Positions 54,884 to 64,000 of a stretch of 64,000 nt of DNA are shown in pieces; position 1 is the first letter of the stretch; each line of letters opens with the position of its first letter. Where the stretch lies: assembly GCF_947500985.1 (NCBI RefSeq), contig NZ_CANMTX010000001.1, forward strand, positions 558,001 through 622,000. Reading direction: 5' to 3'. The notes beneath the pieces were generated by a model. The model had not been told where the DNA came from and searched no databases. It saw only the letters and a list, made by a program, of their open reading frames with translations. Source of the DNA: an uncultured Maribacter sp. Its GTDB lineage: Bacteria > Bacteroidota > Bacteroidia > Flavobacteriales > Flavobacteriaceae. Both the position numbers and the translations under genes were made by a program.

Positions 54884-55507
54884 ATGAAATTCTATAGAAT
54901 ACTTTTACTACTGGCATTGCTTTTAGCTAGTAACTTACAATTTGCACAAGATACTGAAGAAGAGGATGATAAACTGTCTTTAGACGAAGGTCCTATTAGT
55001 AATCAATTCGATTTTATTGCTAAGCGTTCAGGTAATTATAGAGCTGACGGTATTAGATATGAAGTGGTAAAAGAAACTAATCTATTTAAGATTCGTAAGA
55101 ATGTTTTAGATTCTATAGCTGCCATGAATAAAAAAACTGTTGAGCTTAAGGCAACGATTGCAGAACATGAGACTACTATTACATCTTTAAATAATAAGTT
55201 AGAAGAAACGACAACTAATTTAGGTGCTGTAACCGAAGAAAAAGATAGCATGTTTTTCCTAGGCTTGCCCGTTTCTAAAGGAACATATAATTTTGTTCTT
55301 TGGACGATTATCGGTGGATTATTTCTAACCCTTGGTTTGTTCATCTATAAGTTTAGAAATAGTAATATTTTGACTCAAGAAGCAAAACAAAATCTTTCTG
55401 AACTAGAGGTTGAATACGAAGATCATAGAAGAAGATCCCTAGAGCGTGAGCAAAAAGTCAGTAGGCAACTACAAGATGAGATAAATAAACAGAAGAAAAC
55501 TAAATAA
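54884..55507 (+). CDS. Membrane protein with coiled coil, unknown function
   Basis: A 207-aa exported or membrane protein. Residues 1-21 form a signal peptide (FYRILLLLALLLASNLQFAQ). A coiled coil at about 78-118 (NKKTVELKATIAEHETTI in outline) is followed by one membrane helix near 138-157 and a second charged helix at the C-terminus. No enzyme motif is present. Relatives are sometimes labelled tRNA (guanine-N1)-methyltransferase, apparently by proximity to trmD. The sequence gives no support for that. A terminator follows directly. Confidence 0.82.
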   Translation: MKFYRILLLLALLLASNLQFAQDTEEEDDKLSLDEGPISNQFDFIAKRSGNYRADGIRYEVVKETNLFKIRKNVLDSIAAMNKKTVELKATIAEHETTITSLNNKLEETTTNLGAVTEEKDSMFFLGLPVSKGTYNFVLWTIIGGLFLTLGLFIYKFRNSNILTQEAKQNLSELEVEYEDHRRRSLEREQKVSRQLQDEINKQKKTK

Positions 55508-55510
55508 TTA

Positions 55511-55537
55511 AAAGCTCCTTAACGGAGCTTTTTTTTG
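55511..55537 (+). terminator. Intrinsic terminator abutting the next gene
   Basis: AAAGCTCC (55511-55518) pairs with GGAGCTTT (55524-55531), loop TTAAC, followed by T residues. The T-run ends only a few bases before the GNAT ATG at 55540. Confidence 0.9.
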
Positions 55538-55539
55538 AT

Positions 55540-55983
55540 ATGAAAAGTATACGCAGAATTACAATAGCAGATATAACCGATATAATTCCTCTTTTCGATG
55601 GATACCGAGTATTCTATAAAATGGAATCAGATACCGATGCCGCCGCCAAATTTTTAAATGATAGAATTACAAAAGAAGAATCTATCATATTCGCAGCATA
55701 TGAAGGCAACAAAGCTATTGGTTTTGTGCAGCTATACTACACCTTCTCTTCTGTCAGCCTACAAAAATCTCTTATACTAAATGATTTGTTTGTTGATACC
55801 AATTACCGAGGCGCGTCTGTTGGAGAACAATTACTGCTGAAAGCACAAGAATTTTGCAAGAAGAATAATTACAAAGGACTCGCCTTAGAAACCGCTATTG
55901 ACAATCCGGCGCAAAAATTATATGAGAAATTAGGATGGACAAAAGATTACCACGCTTTTCATTACTTTTGGCAGGTTAAATGA
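55540..55983 (+). CDS. GNAT-family N-acetyltransferase
   Basis: A 147-aa acetyltransferase. Motif A is VDTNYRGASVGEQLLLKA near residue 87, with NDLFV before it. Motif B is PAQKLYEKLGWTKD. The ATG lies directly after the terminator of the previous gene, so the gene may depend on read-through or on a promoter inside it. It precedes trmD by 17 bp and the two may be cotranscribed. The substrate is unknown. Confidence 0.88.
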   Translation: MKSIRRITIADITDIIPLFDGYRVFYKMESDTDAAAKFLNDRITKEESIIFAAYEGNKAIGFVQLYYTFSSVSLQKSLILNDLFVDTNYRGASVGEQLLLKAQEFCKKNNYKGLALETAIDNPAQKLYEKLGWTKDYHAFHYFWQVK

Positions 55984-56000
55984 TGATGCAAAATTAAAAG

Positions 56001-56675
56001 ATGCGAATAGATATTATTACCGTATTACCCGAGTTACTTACCAGCCCGTTTGAAGCTTCTATATTAAAAAGAGCTATAGAAAAAGGATTGGTAGAAGTCC
56101 ACTTTCACAATCTAAGAGATTATACTGAAACTAAGTACCGAAATGTTGATGATTATCAATTTGGTGGCGGCGCCGGAATGGTGCTCATGATAGAACCAAT
56201 AGATAAGTGTATTACCGATTTAAAATCGCAACGCGAATATGACGAGGTTATTTATATGACTCCCGATGGTACTACATTGAACCAAAAAATGGCCAACACA
56301 ATGTCAATGGCAAAAAATATCATTATACTTTGCGGTCATTATAAAGGTGTAGACCAACGTGTAAGAGATGCTTTCATTACCAAAGAAATTTCTATTGGTG
56401 ATTATGTGCTCTCTGGTGGAGAATTAGGTGCAGCGGTACTTTGCGATTCTATCATTAGATTATTACCAGGAGTATTGAACGATGAAACCTCTGCATTGAC
56501 AGATACTTTTCAAGACGGATTATTAGCACCACCTGTATATACGAGACCTGCGGAATACAAAGGTATGAACGTACCCGATATTCTATTAAGCGGTAATTTT
56601 GGAAAGATTGAAGAATGGAGAGAAAATAAGGCTTACGAGCGTACAGAAAAACTACGTCCAGACTTACTTGAGTAG
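56001..56675 (+). CDS. trmD: tRNA (guanine-37-N1)-methyltransferase
   Basis: Methylates G37 next to the anticodon and so prevents frameshifting. The 224-aa product has the trefoil-knot SAM motifs [24 protein letters not shown] and [33 protein letters not shown] lies in the interdomain region. Length and motifs are standard. It precedes rplS, a common order, but rplS has its own promoter here. Confidence 0.97.
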   Translation: MRIDIITVLPELLTSPFEASILKRAIEKGLVEVHFHNLRDYTETKYRNVDDYQFGGGAGMVLMIEPIDKCITDLKSQREYDEVIYMTPDGTTLNQKMANTMSMAKNIIILCGHYKGVDQRVRDAFITKEISIGDYVLSGGELGAAVLCDSIIRLLPGVLNDETSALTDTFQDGLLAPPVYTRPAEYKGMNVPDILLSGNFGKIEEWRENKAYERTEKLRPDLLE

Positions 56676-56712
56676 CTTAATTTTGAATACTAAAGAAAAA
56701 CCACATAAATGC

Positions 56713-56742
56713 TTGTGTGTTTTAATTTAAGTATTATTTTTG
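56713..56742 (+). promoter_or_regulatory. rplS promoter
   Basis: A -33 TTG (56713-56715) and TATTTTTG -7 box (56735-56742) are separated by 19 bp, a near-perfect Bacteroidota promoter. It gives a leader of about 65 nt before the rplS ATG. Confidence 0.7.
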
Positions 56743-56747
56743 CACCC

Positions 56748-56811
56748 TGTTAGAACAACCTCTGACGATAATCGTGAATGTTGCTTTAATTTAATTCCAA
56801 TTAACTATACC
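56748..56811 (+). promoter_or_regulatory. rplS 5' leader with hairpin
   Basis: The leader contains ACGA-TAA-TCGT (about 56765-56775) as an inner hairpin, flanked by CAAC and GTTG that can pair outside it. A ribosomal-protein autoregulatory leader is possible; the pairing is seen, the role is inferred. Confidence 0.4.
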
Positions 56812-57162
56812 ATGGAATCATTAATAAAATTTGTACAAGACGAGTTCGTAACTAAAAAAGAATTTCCAAAATTTTCTTCTGGTGACACAATCACTGTGTA
56901 CTACGAAATTAAGGAAGGTGAAAAAACGAGAACTCAGTTCTTTAAAGGAGTTGTAATACAGCGTAGAGGTTCTGGTTCAACAGAAACTTTTACTATCCGT
57001 AAAATGTCAGGTACTGTTGGTGTTGAGCGTATCTTCCCAATTAACTTACCTGCACTTCAAAAAATTGAAGTTAACAAACGTGGTAAAGTTCGTAGATCTA
57101 GAATTTACTACTTCCGTGAATTAACTGGTAAGAAAGCTAGAATTAAAGAGATAAGAGGATAA
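56812..57162 (+). CDS. rplS: 50S ribosomal protein L19
   Basis: A 116-aa ribosomal protein at the 30S-50S interface. The conserved core FSSGDTITVYYEIKEG, FKGVVIQRRGSG and TFTIRKMSGTVGVERIFP (in outline) is complete, and the basic C-terminal RRSRIYYFRELTGKKARIKE fits the family. The ATG at 56812 was chosen; an upstream in-frame codon at 56740 would overlap the promoter. A strong terminator follows 22 bp after the stop. Confidence 0.98.
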   Translation: MESLIKFVQDEFVTKKEFPKFSSGDTITVYYEIKEGEKTRTQFFKGVVIQRRGSGSTETFTIRKMSGTVGVERIFPINLPALQKIEVNKRGKVRRSRIYYFRELTGKKARIKEIRG

Positions 57163-57183
57163 ATTTCTCTTCTTAAATAATAC

Positions 57184-57219
57184 AAAGCACCGTTTCATAT
57201 TGATACGGTGCTTTTTTTA
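57184..57219 (+). terminator. Intrinsic terminator after rplS
   Basis: AAAGCACCGT (57184-57193) pairs with ACGGTGCTTT (57205-57214) with a following T-run. It is a 10-bp stem. Confidence 0.93.
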
Positions 57220-57464
57220 TGAACAAAAGTGAATAACTTATGTTCATAATATGTTGATTAATAAAAACTTACAAAAATAAGGTTTGAATTAGTTTTTTTT
57301 GTAAATTAGAGTGTGGTTAAGAAATGTAAATGAGAAAATATTCATTTTATCACCACTACGAGGTTTACGTTCTATCGTATTATTGTTTGACCGATTCATT
57401 TAATGATTATTAAATGAGGTAAATTTTAAGCTTATTAGCTGTCGCTCTTAAAACTTAAAATTAA

Positions 57465-57496
57465 TTGAATTTTAAAAAAACTATATACTAGGTTTT
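57465..57496 (+). promoter_or_regulatory. Candidate promoter of a small RNA
   Basis: TTG (57465-57467), 21 bp, then TAGGTTTT (57489-57496), one base from TAnnTTTG. Transcription would start near 57502, at the CTTC hairpin of the candidate RNA. Confidence 0.5.
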
Positions 57497-57501
57497 TAAT
57501 C

Positions 57502-57697
57502 TTCAGTGAAGACATTAAAAAAGAAATGATGTGTAGATGTTAGGTTACGTACCTGAGAATCGAAAAACATTTTAAACGTTGAATTAGTGAAGCGGGTGCA
57601 ATCAAGGGTTGCCGTTTTAATGAAAAATTAAAACAAACTGTCCGTAAACTTTTTCTAAAAAGCCATATCATTGTATGCGTACATTGATATGGCTTTT
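57502..57697 (+). ncRNA. Candidate structured small RNA of about 195 nt
   Basis: Between a promoter-like pair (57465-57496) and a strong terminator (57658-57697) lies about 195 nt with no ORF. Visible stems are CTTC-AGT-GAAG at the 5' end, AGGT-TACGT-ACCT in the middle, and GTTTTAAT-GAAAA-ATTAAAAC near 57613-57634. Length and position would fit a 6S-type RNA of flavobacteria, but I could not establish the closing stem or central bubble. It lacks the tmRNA tag and T-loop and the RNase P core motifs. Family unknown. Confidence 0.45.
57658..57697. terminator. Strong hairpin terminator of the candidate RNA
   Basis: AAAGCCATATCA (from 57659) pairs with TGATATGGCTTT for 12-13 bp, then a T-T mismatch, then TGTA-TGCG-TACA. 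The T-run is short (four), but the stem is very strong. No gene ends within 490 bp upstream, which supports a separate transcript. Confidence 0.75.
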
Positions 57698-57770
57698 GTT
57701 ATTTAACAAATCTTCTCTCTTAGTCATAAATATAAAGACCACTCCCCGCTTTCAAACTTTTAGAAAATCG

Positions 57771-57778
57771 TATATTTG
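57771..57778 (+). promoter_or_regulatory. icd -7 promoter element
   Basis: TATATTTG matches TAnnTTTG, 27 bp before the ATG at 57806. Confidence 0.5.
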
Positions 57779-57793
57779 TTGCGCTTAAATTAA

Positions 57794-60022
<2,229 letters not shown>

Positions 60023-60042
60023 TCTTATAATCTTATTTAGAA

Positions 60043-60078
60043 AACACCCTCAATACATGTTGAGGGTGTTTTTTTTTT
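60043..60078 (+). terminator. Intrinsic terminator after icd
   Basis: AACACCCTCA (60043-60052) pairs with TGAGGGTGTT (60061-60070) over an 8-nt loop, followed by a T-run. Confidence 0.94.
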
Positions 60079-60146
60079 AAAAAACTATTCTACCAAAATT
60101 TTCAGAACAATAACGAGCTTATAATCATTTAACTCCAAACAACTCC

Positions 60147-60181
60147 TTTTGTAGTTAATATCGATTATCGAGTTACATTTG
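60147..60181 (+). promoter_or_regulatory. TonB-receptor promoter
   Basis: TTTTG (60147-60151), 22 bp, then TACATTTG (60174-60181), an exact -7 match. The leader to the ATG at 60228 is about 40 nt. Confidence 0.6.
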
Positions 60182-60227
60182 TTTTAGGAGTATCCCCTAT
60201 TTCTAAGTATTTTTACAAAAAAAATTG

Positions 60228-62627
60228 ATGAATAGATATTTACCATTTATTCTTATATCACTGCTATGCTTCTCTTTTTCATCATGGGGTCAACAAAAAT
60301 TTACTTTAAGTGGCTCTATAGCTGAATCTAGCAGTAACGAAACACTTATTGGAGTTACTGTTGCCATACCTGAATTAAGCACTGGTGTTACAACTAATGA
60401 GTATGGTTTTTACTCCATTACATTACCAGAAGGCACATATACTATTCTAATTAGTTATTTAGGTTTTGAAGACATTCTACAAGAAATAACCCTAACCGAA
60501 AATAGGCGTATCGATTATTCACTTGAAGAAGAAGCTGAACAATTAGAAGAAGTTGTTGTTACCGAGAACGTGGAAAAGATGGATATTAGAAAACCACAAA
60601 TGAGCGTTAATACACTATCGGTTGGTACCATTAAAAAAATACCGGTAATTCTTGGTGAAGCTGATGTCATAAAGTCTATTCTCCTGCTTCCTGGGGTTAC
60701 TAATGCCGGTGAAGGTGCTTCTGGTTTTAATGTACGTGGTGGTGCAGCTGATCAAAATCTAATTCTTTTAGATGAAGCTATCATCTTTAATTCATCACAC
60801 TTATTCGGGTTCTTTTCTGTGTTTAATCCTGATGCTATAAAAGATGTAAAACTATACAAAGGTGGCATTCCCGCTCGTTACGGCGGTAGGGTTTCTTCCG
60901 TTTTAGATATTTTTCAAAAAGAAGGAAATAGCAAAGAATTTAAAATGAACGGTGGTATTGGTGCCGTAGCTAGTAGACTTTTAATTGAAGGCCCTATTAA
61001 AAAAGATAAAGCTGCTTTTCTTATTGGTGGTAGAGCCTCGTACGCACATCTTTTTTTACCTCTTTTCGATGTTGACAATACAGCTTACTTCTATGACCTT
61101 AACACCAAGTTAAATTATAGGTTAAACGATAAAAACAATATTTTTCTATCTGGTTATTTTGGTAGAGATGTATTCGGCATTAATGATAGCTTTGTTAATA
61201 CCTACGGAAATACTGTTGGTAATTTTAGATGGAACCATTTGTTCTCTGACAAACTCTTCTCAAACCTATCACTAATTTACTCGGATTACTATTACGGATT
61301 GAAATTAGATTTCGTAGGATTCAACTGGAATTCAGGCATTCGTAATTTCAATATCAAATACGATTTAAAACATTACGCTACCGATAAGTTACAGGTAAAC
61401 TACGGAGTCAATAATGTGTACTATCAATTTAATCCTGGTAAAATAGAACCTAGTAATGACGAATCAGGAATTGTCGAAGAACAACTAATTCAGAAATACG
61501 CCAACGAATTTGCTGCCTATGTAGATTTTGAACACCGAGTTACCGATAATTTAAGTCTGGCTTACGGTTTACGTTTTAGCCATTTTATGAGACTTGGTCA
61601 AGATGAACTGAATGTCTATGCCAATAACAACCCTGTTGAGTTCGATCCTTTTTTGTTGATTTATAAAGAAGCTGAGCCTATTGATGTCATAAATCCTGGT
61701 AGAGGAACCACAATATCGAACTTCAGTAATTTTGAGCCAAGAGTATCACTGTCTTATACCTTAAGCGAAACGAGCTCTATAAAGGCTAGTTATACAAGAT
61801 TAGCACAATACTTACATCTACTTTCGAACACAAGCTCCCCTACTCCTTTAGATGTTTGGACACCAAGCGGACCGTTTACAAAACCGCAGTTATTAGATCA
61901 ATATGCCTTCGGATACTTTAAAAATTTAAAAGATGGAGATTATTCGGTTGAAACTGAAGTTTTCTATAAAGACGTTCAAAACAGAATAGATTATATCGAT
62001 GGTGCTAATTTAATTGCAAACAATGCCATAGAGCAGGTAATTTTAAACGGAGAAGCTCGTTCATACGGTTTGGAGTTTTTATTACGTAAAAACGAAGGCA
62101 GATTACAAGGTTGGTTAGCATACACCTTATCAAAATCTGAGCAACGCACCCCTGGTAGAGCATCTACCGCAGATGATGGTCGTAGCAATTTAGAATCAGG
62201 TATTAATTTTGGCAATTGGTATAACACACCTTACGACAAAACGCATGATGTATCTTTGTTCGTAAATTATGATGTTAATGAAAAATGGAGTGTCAGTAGT
62301 AACTTCACCTACCAAACAGGGCAGCCGACCAACTACCCTATTGGTCAATTTGAATTTCAAAGTTTGACAGTACCTTATTACGGTTTTAGAAACACCCAAA
62401 GACTACCAGCATATAATCGTCTAGATCTGTCTGCAACATTAACACCCAGAAAGAATAAGAATAAGAAAATAAAAGGAGAATGGGTATTTAGCCTTTACAA
62501 TGTTTATAACAGAAGAAATGCAGCTTCTATTAGCTTTAGACAAAATGATGATACTGGTGTCAACGAAGCTGTTCGTACTTCAATTTTTGGTATTGTGCCG
62601 GCAGTTACCTACAACTTTAAATTATAA
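60228..62627 (+). CDS. TonB-dependent receptor with carboxypeptidase-like domain
   Basis: A 799-aa outer-membrane active transporter. After the signal peptide (ending SSWGQ) comes a CarboxypepD_reg-like beta-sandwich (about 24-105, TLIGVTVAIPELSTGVTTN in outline). A plug domain follows (about 115-235, GFNVRGGAADQNLILLDEA), then a 22-strand-type barrel ending in aromatic residues. The ATG at 60228 follows an in-frame TTG. It is followed 3 bp later by a DUF4249 lipoprotein gene, a known pairing in Bacteroidota. The ligand is unknown, and no SusD homologue is present. Confidence 0.93.
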   Translation: MNRYLPFILISLLCFSFSSWGQQKFTLSGSIAESSSNETLIGVTVAIPELSTGVTTNEYGFYSITLPEGTYTILISYLGFEDILQEITLTENRRIDYSLEEEAEQLEEVVVTENVEKMDIRKPQMSVNTLSVGTIKKIPVILGEADVIKSILLLPGVTNAGEGASGFNVRGGAADQNLILLDEAIIFNSSHLFGFFSVFNPDAIKDVKLYKGGIPARYGGRVSSVLDIFQKEGNSKEFKMNGGIGAVASRLLIEGPIKKDKAAFLIGGRASYAHLFLPLFDVDNTAYFYDLNTKLNYRLNDKNNIFLSGYFGRDVFGINDSFVNTYGNTVGNFRWNHLFSDKLFSNLSLIYSDYYYGLKLDFVGFNWNSGIRNFNIKYDLKHYATDKLQVNYGVNNVYYQFNPGKIEPSNDESGIVEEQLIQKYANEFAAYVDFEHRVTDNLSLAYGLRFSHFMRLGQDELNVYANNNPVEFDPFLLIYKEAEPIDVINPGRGTTISNFSNFEPRVSLSYTLSETSSIKASYTRLAQYLHLLSNTSSPTPLDVWTPSGPFTKPQLLDQYAFGYFKNLKDGDYSVETEVFYKDVQNRIDYIDGANLIANNAIEQVILNGEARSYGLEFLLRKNEGRLQGWLAYTLSKSEQRTPGRASTADDGRSNLESGINFGNWYNTPYDKTHDVSLFVNYDVNEKWSVSSNFTYQTGQPTNYPIGQFEFQSLTVPYYGFRNTQRLPAYNRLDLSATLTPRKNKNKKIKGEWVFSLYNVYNRRNAASISFRQNDDTGVNEAVRTSIFGIVPAVTYNFKL

Positions 62628-62630
62628 GCT

Positions 62631-63551
62631 ATGAAACGTTATTTGTTATTATTGTTAACTTTTACGTCTTTCATTTCTTGTGAAGACGTAATCGATTTAG
62701 AGCTCCCTGAAAACGAAACTAGACTTATCGTAAACGGTGTTATAAGAGTTGATGAATCACAAGAATATCTACCTATAGAAATTGTCGTTTCTGAAAGTAG
62801 TTCATTCTTTGACAAGAACACTATTGCCTCTATCAACAGTGCTATCATTTATTATGGCACACCAAACCCAGATGCTCCTGAAATACTAGAAGGTGGCGGC
62901 GTATCGAATTTAGCAGAACTAGAACCAGGCAGCGGTATATGGGTTCCAGACCCAACATTTGACAGTGACCAAAGAATTAGAGTTAGTAGTATAAATGAAG
63001 GAGATGTTTTTCAACTTACAATAGAAACCAACGACGAGCGCTATTTCGCAACTACCACTTATGTAAAATCGGTGCCAATAGACTCGCTAGTTCAAGGTGA
63101 TGAAACACTATTTTCAGGTGATGAAACAGAGGTTATCGTAACCTTTACAGACCCTGATGATAGTGATGATTTTTATCTTTTAGACTTAGATTTTGGAGAA
63201 TTTCTGGTAACTGAAGATGAATTTTATCAAGGACAAACTTTTGTGTTTTCATACTTTTATGATAATGACTTAGAGCTAGATACTAGCTCCGTGGTCGATA
63301 TCAGCCTTTTAGGTGTAGACGAATCATTTTATAACTATATGAACCAAATTATTGTCCAGTCTGGTGGTGACCAAGGTCCATTTCAGACGCCTGCAGCAAC
63401 TGTTCGCGGAAATATTATAAATATTACGGGCATCGATAATAACGAGATTTTTGATAATATAGAAAGGTCAGATAATTTTGCCCTGGGTTATTTTGCCATA
63501 ATTGAGGAATACAAGGATAGTATAATAATTACAGACAATGAGACGAACTGA
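62631..63551 (+). CDS. DUF4249 lipoprotein
   Basis: A 306-aa lipoprotein with lipobox FISC (Cys near 17) and the family opening EDVIDLELPENETRLIVNGVI in outline. The mature part is beta-rich and strongly acidic (many Asp and Glu), as in other DUF4249 proteins. It sits 3 bp after the TonB-dependent receptor and probably forms a receptor-lipoprotein pair at the outer membrane. Function in uptake is inferred from context. The end overlaps the next gene by 14 bp. Confidence 0.88.
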   Translation: MKRYLLLLLTFTSFISCEDVIDLELPENETRLIVNGVIRVDESQEYLPIEIVVSESSSFFDKNTIASINSAIIYYGTPNPDAPEILEGGGVSNLAELEPGSGIWVPDPTFDSDQRIRVSSINEGDVFQLTIETNDERYFATTTYVKSVPIDSLVQGDETLFSGDETEVIVTFTDPDDSDDFYLLDLDFGEFLVTEDEFYQGQTFVFSYFYDNDLELDTSSVVDISLLGVDESFYNYMNQIIVQSGGDQGPFQTPAATVRGNIINITGIDNNEIFDNIERSDNFALGYFAIIEEYKDSIIITDNETN

Positions 63552-63777
63552 TAAAGACATGCTGGTAACTGGTTTAAAACGCCTAGCCATAACAGTGGTA
63601 TTAATGTTTACCGCACCTATAGTATTATATCAAGCATTTAAAAATCAAGAAAACTTTTTATTTTGGCCTGTATGTATTATTGGGATAATTCTTGCATTCT
63701 TCGCCGTTAGAACAGGCTTTAAAGGCATAATGACTATAATGGATTCTATGTTCGGTAAGAAACCAAAATCATCTTAA
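63538..63777 (+). CDS. DUF6095-like small membrane protein
   Basis: A 79-aa inner-membrane protein with two helices (about 16-31 and 40-58) and basic ends, matching the DUF6095-type proteins of Flavobacteriaceae. It overlaps the DUF4249 gene by 14 bp. Its stop overlaps the stop of the convergent gene at 63774. Function unknown. Confidence 0.75.
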   Translation: MRRTDKDMLVTGLKRLAITVVLMFTAPIVLYQAFKNQENFLFWPVCIIGIILAFFAVRTGFKGIMTIMDSMFGKKPKSS

Positions 63778-64000
63778 TCTTTAGGCACTTTAGTTGTTCT
63801 CTTCCATTTATTATACAACTTATCATAATCGTAATCAAGAACGGTTTCTTGCCTTTCAAGTTTACCTTTAGAAAAAGCTCGTTGTAATATATCTTCAATT
63901 AAATAGTCTTCTTCTATTAAATCAGGATGAAATTCTTCTTTTATACTAATACTAAAAAGCTTCGCTGTAGTATTGTACCAAAACGCGCGCCAGCCATTAC
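63774..64000 (-). CDS. Partial CDS, C-terminus of an unrecognised protein
   Basis: An open frame on the minus strand enters from the right edge and ends in TAA at 63774-63776. The visible 74 residues read NGWRAFWYNTTAKLFSISIK at first, continue with an acidic stretch (EEDYLIEDILQRAF) and end KVPKD. Low-complexity charged residues give no family clue. Its 5' part and start lie beyond base 64000. Its stop overlaps the stop of the DUF6095-like gene by 3 bp. Confidence 0.65.
   Translation of the reverse strand, partial: NGWRAFWYNTTAKLFSISIKEEFHPDLIEEDYLIEDILQRAFSKGKLERQETVLDYDYDKLYNKWKRTTKVPKD

Noticed and set aside
57300..57700. tmRNA or RNase P RNA in the rplS-icd gap
   Set aside because: No tag-peptide frame ending in ALAA, no TTCGA-type T-loop, no CCA end, and no RNase P core motifs.

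Overview
The window comes from the chromosome of an AT-rich marine-type member of the Flavobacteriaceae (Bacteroidota). Four things point there. Type IX secretion proteins are present (a PorP/SprF-family protein and a DUF4835/PorD-like protein). Promoters carry the Bacteroidota -7 motif TAnnTTTG. YtxJ suggests bacillithiol use, and a TonB-dependent receptor is paired with a DUF4249 lipoprotein. A Maribacter/Zobellia-like genus would fit, but gene content alone cannot fix it. No rRNA, tRNA, insertion sequence, prophage or CRISPR array was seen. Almost all of the window is ordinary core genome.

Layout. 0-8 kb: an orphan LuxR-type response regulator, an unknown acidic protein, glyA, a lipoprotein gene behind a sigma-54-like promoter, ytxJ, clpB and a TetR regulator. 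8-18 kb: a PorP/SprF protein with a coiled-coil and SPOR-like tail, a lipoprotein phosphatase, smpB, pcm, then a co-directional run (Gfo/Idh oxidoreductase, 3-hydroxyacyl-CoA dehydrogenase, YggS, a DEDDh/UvrC-like nuclease, a K+ channel, miaA, gluconokinase). 18-30.6 kb, mostly minus strand: a two-component system, coaE-ybbR-glycosyltransferase, fabI, and the block recN-DUF4835-coaBC-rpoZ-bamD-dapA-DUF6913.

30.6-36.5 kb: a looser, more accessory patch with larger gaps. It holds a split 5'-nucleotidase (two genes), two GNATs, a Crp/Fnr regulator with a small membrane protein, a class D beta-lactamase-like lipoprotein and a FAH-family enzyme. 36.5-45.7 kb: NhaP antiporter, ligA, LOG protein, prmC, ribD, HAD, EamA transporter, YigZ, thioesterase. 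45.8-57.2 kb: dnaA with a phosphatase and a methyltransferase, two cell-wall enzymes (lysozyme-like protein, mltG), dapF, an HtrA protease, GAPDH, trmD and rplS. 57.8-64 kb: monomeric isocitrate dehydrogenase, the TonB receptor/DUF4249 pair, a small membrane protein and a gene cut by the window edge.

The most interesting signals are regulatory or RNA-level. (1) The 643-bp gap between rplS and icd holds several dyads and a promoter-to-terminator unit that predicts an RNA of about 195 nt. (2) A sigma-54 promoter with an upstream dyad precedes the lipoprotein gene at 3089. (3) Pho-box-like TTAAC repeats with 11-bp spacing lie in front of the two-component operon. (4) A CTGAC/GTCAG dyad lies in front of clpB. 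At protein level the notable items are a DEDDh exonuclease fused to a GIY-YIG domain with lost signature residues, and the PorP/SprF barrel with a possible peptidoglycan-binding tail.
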